Shown here: positions 5,490 to 10,738 of the stretch, in pieces
Layout: each line of letters opens with the position of its first letter
Position numbering within the stretch: position 1 is the stretch's first letter
DNA from: Bacillota bacterium
Lineage (GTDB): Bacteria; Bacillota; Clostridia; Christensenellales; Aristaeellaceae
Length of the DNA: 10,738 bases
Assembly (NCBI GenBank): GCA_023392395.1
Contig: JAEVZE010000467.1
Coordinates: 1 to 10,738 of the forward strand
Reading direction: 5' to 3'
The notes under the pieces: model-generated
What the model was told of the DNA's origin: nothing
The model's input: the letters and a program-made list of their open reading frames with translations, nothing else
Databases searched by the model: none
Program-made: the position numbers and the translations under genes

Positions 5490-7625
5490 TCAATGTGCCT
5501 TGATGAAACGGTAGCTGGCGTGGCTGCCGTCAAGTACCGATACACCCACCGAGCCGGTCAGGTACGGGTCGGTTTCATCGGTATGGCTGACCTTCACACC
5601 CGCGCACTCTGCCTCGATCCGGTTGCCCTCCACCCGGACGCGAATCACGTATTCCTCGCCCGCCTTCCAGTCCAGCGTCGCTTCGGCCAGCGTAGCGTAG
5701 CCGAACGCGTTTTTCAAGATCGCCAGCTTGCCGCCCTCCATCAGCGCCACCGCGTAACTGCGGATCGCACCCTGAACGCGCACATTGACCATGTGCGCGC
5801 CGCCAACTATAGGGGTCAGCGCGAACTCCGCCGTATAGTCGGCCCAGTCGTAGCGTCCGGTGTACGCCTCGGCAAAATCGGAACAGCTCAGATGCAGCCG
5901 GCCATCCGCGAGATACATCAGCCCTTTGACCTTGGTAAACTGGCTGATTTCGCGGTGCAGGCCGGTCCAGACCTCCTCGGTTTCGCGGCCAAATTCTACC
6001 GAGTAGTCCGGCTGCCCATCAAAATACAGATCGTCCACCAGCGCGCAGAAGTCCTGCGGCCGCATCCCGTGCTCTCCCGCCATCTCAAACACGAACCCGG
6101 CCTCGTCCAGCAAGCCGCCCTCAAGCGCCGGGATCGTAAACCGCATCGAATGCCACTTCCCCTTGCCCAGCAGCACGCGCTCGCCCAGATACTCCTCGCC
6201 GGTGCGCTGCTCCCGTGCGTACAGGCGCACATAAGCTGGCTGGCTGTACTCGGGGATGAACGCCGCGCCGTGTACAGTTTGGCCTGGATAGAGGAGCGGC
6301 GAGAAACTGGGGTCGTAGCGCGAGTTGTGGAAGTGTTTGGGCTGGTAGTGGGTTTGCTTGTACAGGTACACCTTCCCGCCCTCGGGAGAAACGGGCATCA
6401 CATGCATCTTGAGCGAACGCTTGCCGCTGAACGCCGATTCATCGGTGTTGATCAGCGTGACCTCCGGCTTGCAGGCAACCCTGGGATTCGCCTCGACGCG
6501 AACCCGCAGAGAGTGCGTCGATTTGGGGTACTCAAAGTGGCAGCTGTCGATGCGATTTTCGATGATTTCGCGCCACGGCTCGGGCAGTGTCTCGCCGGCC
6601 ACGCGGTAGGCCAGCATCGCGATGTAGCTGGCGCCATAGGGCACGTCCATAACGTTCAGAGAGCCGATGCAACTGGAACAGACCAGGAGGTCGTGAACCG
6701 GCCCGATCCACTCATCGCCGATGCTCTCGATTCCGCACAAGACGCCCATGATCGTGGCAACGTTGCCCACGTTGCAGTCGGTGTCCCAGCCGCACATGTT
6801 GCAGATGTTGATGGTGTCGGAGAAGTCGCCTTCGCCGTACAGGAGCGCCAGGATCATCACCGCGATGTTGGGGATGATGTGGCAGTTGCCCGGGTAACGG
6901 TCGTATCCGAAGTTGTCGTAGATATACTGGAAACAATCACGCCAGGAGCCTGGATTCTCCCTGTGGTAGCCCATCACGGCGCGCACGGCGCGCGCGTACT
7001 CGCAGTCGGCCGGGATGAATGTAAGCGCCCTTTCGAGAATCTTCCCGATGTCGCGTTCGACGAAGGCAAGGCTGATGCACACCGCGACGAAGATGCCCCC
7101 GTACACGCCGTTGCCGCCGTGGGTGGCGCCGGCCGCCTGCTCGGCATACCGGGCCGCCAATCCCGGATTGCCGGGCGCGACCAGGCCCCAAGTGTCGATA
7201 AAGATCTGTCCGCCGATCTGCTCGGCCACCGCGGCGCCGTTCTGCTCGATCGAACCGGAACGCGGCGCTTTGATTCCGTTTCTCAGGTTCAGGTAGGCAG
7301 TGTGCTCGGTCGATACCCCGTACCCGCCCCACCAGAAAAACCCATGCTCAAACGGCGCGTAGTTGAGCAGCGCCTCGCCCACATCCTGGGCGGTCAAATC
7401 CTTGCCGGGCTTCAGGTCGTCCAGCGCGCGCAGGAAGAACAGCGGGCCGTTGCTGTCATCGTCGGCAGCGAACTCCTTGTAGTCCACCGGATAGTGTCTC
7501 AGGTCGCCGTAAATGTCCTTGATCTTCTGATAGGTCCAGCCCTCAATCGGCGCGCCCAGACGGATGCCGATGATCTTGGCCAGCCAACCCGCATACAGCC
7601 TCTCCAGATAATCCTTGGGGATCAC
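5490..7625 (-). CDS. ADP-ribosylglycohydrolase-family enzyme with C-terminal carbohydrate-binding-like domains
   Basis: This 711-aa protein begins with an ADP-ribosylglycohydrolase-type fold (about residues 4-360). GWLAKIIGIRLGAPIEGW at 13-30 matches the family's first glycine-rich motif. AADDDSNG at 53-60 stands where canonical members have TDDT, and CGWDTDCNVGNV at 278-289 where they have GDTDT. Residues about 385-540 look like a jelly-roll carbohydrate-binding region ending in LVDDLYFDGQPDY. Residues about 541-711 look like a concanavalin/LamG-like beta-sandwich, with alternating hydrophobic strands, AILKNAFGYATLAEATLDW and VRVEGNRIEAE. No signal peptide is seen, so it appears cytoplasmic despite these domains. 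The GTG at 7625 has AGGAGGG at 7633-7639 (7-nt spacing), 14 nt after the MalG-like permease stop. The frame stays open upstream to 8057, but that part lies inside the permease gene. The likely role is cleavage of the imported glycoside; substrate unknown. Confidence 0.87.
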   Translation of the reverse strand: MIPKDYLERLYAGWLAKIIGIRLGAPIEGWTYQKIKDIYGDLRHYPVDYKEFAADDDSNGPLFFLRALDDLKPGKDLTAQDVGEALLNYAPFEHGFFWWGGYGVSTEHTAYLNLRNGIKAPRSGSIEQNGAAVAEQIGGQIFIDTWGLVAPGNPGLAARYAEQAAGATHGGNGVYGGIFVAVCISLAFVERDIGKILERALTFIPADCEYARAVRAVMGYHRENPGSWRDCFQYIYDNFGYDRYPGNCHIIPNIAVMILALLYGEGDFSDTINICNMCGWDTDCNVGNVATIMGVLCGIESIGDEWIGPVHDLLVCSSCIGSLNVMDVPYGASYIAMLAYRVAGETLPEPWREIIENRIDSCHFEYPKSTHSLRVRVEANPRVACKPEVTLINTDESAFSGKRSLKMHVMPVSPEGGKVYLYKQTHYQPKHFHNSRYDPSFSPLLYPGQTVHGAAFIPEYSQPAYVRLYAREQRTGEEYLGERVLLGKGKWHSMRFTIPALEGGLLDEAGFVFEMAGEHGMRPQDFCALVDDLYFDGQPDYSVEFGRETEEVWTGLHREISQFTKVKGLMYLADGRLHLSCSDFAEAYTGRYDWADYTAEFALTPIVGGAHMVNVRVQGAIRSYAVALMEGGKLAILKNAFGYATLAEATLDWKAGEEYVIRVRVEGNRIEAECAGVKVSHTDETDPYLTGSVGVSVLDGSHASYRFIKAH

Positions 7626-7632
7626 AATGTCG

Positions 7633-7639
7633 CCCTCCT
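7633..7639 (-). promoter_or_regulatory. Ribosome-binding site deciding the GTG start of the 711-aa enzyme
   Basis: AGGAGGG on the minus strand lies 7 nt before GTG 7625 and starts right next to the permease TAA (7640-7642). It excludes the much longer upstream open frame as a native N-terminus. Confidence 0.8.
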
Positions 7640-8494
7640 TTATCCTTTCACGCTTCCGCTCGTCATGCCCTCGATAAACCGCCTGCTGAAAATGAGATAC
7701 AGGATGATGACCGGCGCGATCGTAATCACGCTGGCGGTATAGATGTAGGCCATGTTGCTGGAGTACTCGCCGACAAAGCGCACATAGCGCGTGGCGACGG
7801 TTTTCAAATTGTCGTTGGTCAGGAAGGTGTTGGCCCATAAGAACTCGTTCCAGACGTGTACGAAGACGAGCAGCGCCACCGTCAGAAAGATGGGCTTCGC
7901 GATGGGCAGCGTGATCCGGACGAACACGCCCATCTCGGAGCAGCCGTCGATCTTCCCGGCTTCTTCCAGCTCCCTCGGGATGCCGGCAAGAAACGTTCGA
8001 AGCAACAGCAGGTTGAACGGGATCTGGCCCGCCAGGTACACGAGGATCAGACCCCACTGCTCATTGGGGGAATTGACCAGGCCGATCCGGCTGAGCATGT
8101 AGTATTCCGGAACGATGTACAAAAATCCCGGCAGCGAGATCGCCACGAAGAAGTACGCCACGCAGAAATCCCGGCCTTTGAACTGCAGCTTGCTCAGTGC
8201 GTAAGCCGCCAGTCCGACGATTACCAGCACCAGGATGATTACCACCGCCGCGATGAAAAGACTGTTCAGAAACGCTTGGGCGTAGCCGCCTGTGCGCCAG
8301 GTGTTGGGGTAGTTGACAATCTGAAAATCCATCGGAAGGCCGATGGGCATGCGCTTGACCGAAGCGTCCGAGCGCAGCGAATTGAAAAACACCTGCAGCA
8401 GCGGGAACACCGCGAAAAGCGCCATCAGCATCAGGAAGAAGTACTTGACGATATCCACCAGACAGTCTTTGATTCCCCTCTTTTTACTGGTCAA
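7640..8494 (-). CDS. Carbohydrate ABC transporter permease, CUT1 MalG-like
   Basis: This is the second membrane subunit of the sugar-type importer, 284 aa with about six membrane segments: the first near residues 17-40 (YFFLMLMALFAVFPLLQVFF), others near 77-100, 110-133, 147-168, 200-220 and 250-270. The ATPase-docking EAA loop ELEEAGKIDGCSEMGVFVRI begins at about 175, keeping the EAG..DG pattern of CUT1 permeases. The C-terminus (FSRRFIEGMTSGSVKG) is the classic MalG-type ending. The start is TTG 8494, supported by GGGAGGG at 8502-8508 with 7-nt spacing. The gene overlaps the upstream permease by 11 nt, indicating coupling. The length is typical and nothing is missing. Confidence 0.95.
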   Translation of the reverse strand: MTSKKRGIKDCLVDIVKYFFLMLMALFAVFPLLQVFFNSLRSDASVKRMPIGLPMDFQIVNYPNTWRTGGYAQAFLNSLFIAAVVIILVLVIVGLAAYALSKLQFKGRDFCVAYFFVAISLPGFLYIVPEYYMLSRIGLVNSPNEQWGLILVYLAGQIPFNLLLLRTFLAGIPRELEEAGKIDGCSEMGVFVRITLPIAKPIFLTVALLVFVHVWNEFLWANTFLTNDNLKTVATRYVRFVGEYSSNMAYIYTASVITIAPVIILYLIFSRRFIEGMTSGSVKG

Positions 8495-9392
8495 CGTCGA
8501 GCCCTCCCTTCCTGCTCACATACTTCTGAATAAAGTAGAACAACAGGCAGATGAAGCTTTGCACCACGCACAACGCGTTGGCGTAGCCCGCCTTGTACTT
8601 GACAAACGCATTTTTATAGATCCATGTCGCCAGGATCTCGGTTTGGTTGGCGGGGTTTCCGTAGGTCATCACGTACACGTAGTCGAACGTCAGGAACGAC
8701 CACATGACCGTCATGATGAGCACAAACGCGATGGTCGGCAGGATGCCCGGTATTGATACGTGGAGAAGTTCCTGCCGCCAGTTGGCGCCGTCCACGCGCA
8801 CGGCTTCATACAGCGACGTATCGATCTGCTGCAGGGCGCTCAGGAACAGGATCATCACAAATCCCCACCAATGCCAGTTGTCCACAAACGCCACCGAATA
8901 CAGTGCGATCTTTGGGTCGCCGATCCAGAGCGTCTTGGCCAGATCCGTCCAGCCCCAGGCCCTAAAGATCGAATTGATGCCATAATATGGGTTGAAGTAG
9001 GCCGACCAGATCTTGCCGGCAACGGCGGCGGAGATCACGTAGGGAATAAAGTAGACGGTGCGGAAGAACATCTGGCCCCTGCGCGCCCGGACGATGGTCA
9101 TGGAGACCACAAACGCCAAGATGATGGGGACCGTGATAAAGATCGACAGCCATTTCAGGTTGTTCCGAATCGCAATCGCGACGATCTTGTCGCGGAATAT
9201 CTCCTGGAAATTCTGCCAGCCAATAAAGACCGGGTTGCCCAGCCCGTTCCACTCGTAAAACGACATAACGAGCGTCGAGATCGCAGGTCCGCTCACAAGG
9301 ACAATATGGATCACAAGTACGGGCAGCACAAACAGGTAGGGTACCCAGTTGATGCGCCTCGCGCGAAGATTGGGCTGCGTGTTGCCGGTCAT
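8484..9392 (-). CDS. Carbohydrate ABC transporter permease, CUT1 MalF/UgpA-like
   Basis: This is the first membrane subunit of the sugar-type importer, 302 aa with about six membrane segments (first around residues 16-43, WVPYLFVLPVLVIHIVLVSG). The EAA loop LYEAVRVDGANWRQELLHVS runs from about 194 to 213, and the SFYEWNGLGNPVFIGWQNFQ segment at 44-63 is the periplasmic stretch typical of UgpA/LacF-type proteins. ATG 9392 is chosen because GGGAGGG at 9399-9405 lies 6 nt upstream; the open frame continues to 9446, but those 18 residues would cover the ribosome-binding site. It follows the binding-protein gene after a 177-bp gap holding a large hairpin, and its end overlaps the MalG-like gene. 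Sugar specificity cannot be read from the sequence. Confidence 0.95.
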   Translation of the reverse strand: MTGNTQPNLRARRINWVPYLFVLPVLVIHIVLVSGPAISTLVMSFYEWNGLGNPVFIGWQNFQEIFRDKIVAIAIRNNLKWLSIFITVPIILAFVVSMTIVRARRGQMFFRTVYFIPYVISAAVAGKIWSAYFNPYYGINSIFRAWGWTDLAKTLWIGDPKIALYSVAFVDNWHWWGFVMILFLSALQQIDTSLYEAVRVDGANWRQELLHVSIPGILPTIAFVLIMTVMWSFLTFDYVYVMTYGNPANQTEILATWIYKNAFVKYKAGYANALCVVQSFICLLFYFIQKYVSRKGGLDVDQ

Positions 9393-9398
9393 GGCCTT

Positions 9399-9405
9399 CC
9401 CTCCC
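9399..9405 (-). promoter_or_regulatory. Ribosome-binding site deciding the MalF-like ATG start
   Basis: GGGAGGG on the minus strand, 6 nt before ATG 9392. It argues against the longer in-frame N-terminus that reaches 9446. Confidence 0.75.
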
Positions 9406-9460
9406 TCAGACAGAAGAAAAATGGGCGCGACCCTGATTGGTTTCAAGTGTGCGACACGGC

Positions 9461-9483
9461 GGCGAGGCTAAGGAAAGCCCGCC
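9461..9483 (-). promoter_or_regulatory. Small secondary hairpin in the binding-protein/permease gap
   Basis: GGCT at 9466-9469 pairs with AGCC at 9476-9479, and the stem can extend across a bulged A at 9465 to GGCG (9461-9464) with 9480-9483. It follows the larger hairpin in minus-strand order. Function is unknown and the structure may be chance in GC-rich sequence. Confidence 0.35.
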
Positions 9484-9501
9484 CGCGCAATTTTGCATAG
9501 G

Positions 9502-9553
9502 GCCGGGGCTGCGGCGGCTCAGGCTTTTGAAGCACGGCTGCTGCAGCCCCGGC
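9502..9553 (-). promoter_or_regulatory. Large intercistronic hairpin after the CUT1 binding-protein gene
   Basis: A perfect 11-bp inverted repeat (GCCGGGGCTGC at 9502-9512, GCAGCCCCGGC at 9543-9553) continues inward for about seven more pairs with three G-T wobbles (9513-9519 with 9536-9542). It is capped by a small inner stem, GCTT at 9523-9526 with AAGC at 9530-9533. It starts 16 nt after the binding-protein stop. No T-run follows in the minus-strand direction, so it is not a classic intrinsic terminator. An RNA 3'-end stabiliser or partial terminator that keeps binding protein in excess over permeases is the likely role, by analogy with other binding-protein operons. Confidence 0.7.
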
Positions 9554-9569
9554 AAGTGTGGGTTGGCGC

Positions 9570-10738
9570 TTACGGCACAAAGGGCGAATTGCCGGTCGCG
9601 ATCGCGTTGTCCACGAACTTCTGGACCTCGCCCAGATACTCGTCAATGGTCAGCATATCCAGGAACAATCCGTCGGTCTGCTCGTTCATGTAAACGCGCG
9701 CGTCGCTCGGGAAGAACGTCCAGCTGCAGTAGCCGACATTGCCGGAAGCCTGCGCGTCCATCAGGGTCTTGTACATGTCCAGCATCTTGGGGTTCATGTC
9801 CTTGGTGAAGAGCGTCGTGTCAAAAGCCTTGACCGGATAGGGCTGCCAGTTGCCCTCTTCGACGGAGGCGATGTGGCGGTCCATCGAGGTGAACAGGTAG
9901 TTGAGCACTTCAGCCGCGGCGTCCGGGTTCTTGGTGTTGGCATTGATCATGAACGCGCCGCCGGTGGCCAGCGGGAACACGCGGCCCACTCCCTCGCGGA
10001 GCTCGGGCATCACATCGATGTCCCAGTTGCAGTTGGGGTAGGTATTGAGCAGGGTCTGCGTGGCCCAGGTGCCGTCGATCATCATCGCGGCCTTGCCGTC
10101 GGCAAACATCGCGACCATGTCGTCGTTGGAGATCGCCTGGCTCATCTTCTCGCCCAGGTAGCCCTTCTGCCAGTAGTCCACCATCATCTGGATGGCGCCC
10201 TTGATCAGCGGATCGTCCCACTTCTTCTCGCCCTTGAGCGCAGCCTTGATGGTATCCGGCCCGGCGTAGCAGCTCAGGAAGGTGGAGTACAGCCAGTCCA
10301 CGGCTCCCTGGTAGTTGCTGTTGCCAAAGGACATCGGCACAATACCGGCCGCCTGGCACTTCTTGCAGATCTCCTCGAGCTCCGCCGCGTTGGTCGGATA
10401 GCTCCAGCCGTTGGCCTCGAACACATCCTTGTTGTAGTAAATGACCATGCCTTCAAAGGAATTGGGCAGGGAGTACAACTTGCCGTCGAACTTGCAGGTC
10501 TCGTAGGCCCAGGGGAAGAACAGGTCCGCCCAGCCGTATTTCTCCGCGTACTCGTCCAGCGCCAGGATGCGGCCGGCCTTGGCGTACTCGTTGGCGTCTG
10601 TCGGGCCGTCCACCGCCGCGATGTCGGGGCCTCCGCCGCCCGCGATCTGCACCTGCAGCGTCTGACGGTCGGAGTAGTATTCGATCGAGATGTCATAGTC
10701 GGGGAACGCTTCGGCGAGCGGCGCACGCATGTACTTCT
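9570..10738 (-). CDS. Sugar ABC transporter solute-binding protein (CUT1, family 1), N-terminus beyond window
   Basis: This extracytoplasmic binding protein would deliver substrate to the two CUT1 permeases. About 388 residues are visible, up to the edge of the window at 10738, where the frame is still open (KYMRAPLAEAF). The stop is TAA at 9570-9572. Family features include GGGGPDIAAVDGPTDANEYA near the N-terminal side, GKLYSLPNSFEGMVIYYNKD (the hinge motif of CUT1 binding proteins), MFADGKAAMMIDGTWA and GGAFMINANTKNPDAAAEVL. Full-length relatives are about 420-450 aa, so about 40-60 residues, including the expected lipoprotein signal, lie outside. The ATG at 10730 is internal. The aromatic-rich segments (FFPWAY, NWQPYP, YCSWTFFP) fit sugar stacking but do not identify the ligand. 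Confidence 0.93.
   Translation of the reverse strand, partial: KYMRAPLAEAFPDYDISIEYYSDRQTLQVQIAGGGGPDIAAVDGPTDANEYAKAGRILALDEYAEKYGWADLFFPWAYETCKFDGKLYSLPNSFEGMVIYYNKDVFEANGWSYPTNAAELEEICKKCQAAGIVPMSFGNSNYQGAVDWLYSTFLSCYAGPDTIKAALKGEKKWDDPLIKGAIQMMVDYWQKGYLGEKMSQAISNDDMVAMFADGKAAMMIDGTWATQTLLNTYPNCNWDIDVMPELREGVGRVFPLATGGAFMINANTKNPDAAAEVLNYLFTSMDRHIASVEEGNWQPYPVKAFDTTLFTKDMNPKMLDMYKTLMDAQASGNVGYCSWTFFPSDARVYMNEQTDGLFLDMLTIDEYLGEVQKFVDNAIATGNSPFVP

Noticed and set aside
5493..7742. A 749-codon open frame antisense to the 711-aa glycohydrolase
   Set aside because: It is the mirror of a real GC-rich gene. The translation is rich in H, R, V, A and Q with no recognisable domain, and it has no ribosome-binding site.
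7626..8057. N-terminal extension of the 711-aa enzyme to 8057
   Set aside because: It is out-of-frame sequence of the MalG-like permease gene, and a strong Shine-Dalgarno site with GTG 7625 marks the true start.
1..10738. CRISPR arrays, tRNA/rRNA genes, insertion sequences, toxin-antitoxin or defence genes
   Set aside because: No regular repeats, no cloverleaf-like sequences, no transposase or effector motifs were seen on either strand.

Overview
This window looks like a piece of a high-GC, low-complexity bacterial genome, most likely a Bacillota (Clostridia-like) bacterium or a MAG of one. The reasons are very strong GGAGG-type Shine-Dalgarno sites at nearly every gene, frequent GTG and TTG starts, tightly coupled operons, and two ABC importers of kinds common in that phylum. 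The phylum call is an inference from style, not from any marker gene. There are no rRNA or tRNA genes, CRISPR arrays, transposases or regulators in the window.

Layout. Positions 1-3344 carry a plus-strand importer operon of the ferric-iron/AEP/hexose-phosphate (FbpABC/AfuABC-like) class: the 3' part of a solute-binding protein gene, a fused double-domain permease, and an ATPase that overlaps the permease by 8 nt. The binding-protein gene is broken at the left edge. Bases 1-120 encode an upstream piece of the same protein on the opposite strand, head-to-head with the C-terminal piece, so there is a micro-inversion or an assembly chimera at about 118-121. Positions 3345-3508 are a convergent intergenic gap.

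Positions 3509-10738 carry a minus-strand operon, read right to left: a CUT1 sugar-type solute-binding protein (N-terminus beyond the window), two CUT1 permeases (MalF-like then MalG-like, overlapping by 11 nt), a 711-aa ADP-ribosylglycohydrolase-fold enzyme with two C-terminal beta-sandwich-like regions, a PfkB/ribokinase-family sugar kinase, and a second, canonical ADP-ribosylglycohydrolase-family protein overlapping the kinase by 4 nt (ATGA).

How the genes may work together. The minus-strand set reads as a catabolic cassette: import of a glycosylated or ribosylated small molecule, cleavage of its N- or O-glycosidic bond by one or both ADP-ribosylglycohydrolase-fold enzymes, and phosphorylation of the released sugar by the PfkB kinase. 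This is inferred from families and co-orientation, and the substrate cannot be read from sequence. No CUT1 ATPase lies in the minus-strand set, so a shared MsmX-type ATPase elsewhere, one beyond the right edge, or less likely the neighbouring plus-strand ATPase must energise it. Both operons have a strong hairpin directly after the binding-protein gene. A third, terminator-like hairpin sits just upstream of the kinase ribosome-binding site, so expression is probably graded along both operons.
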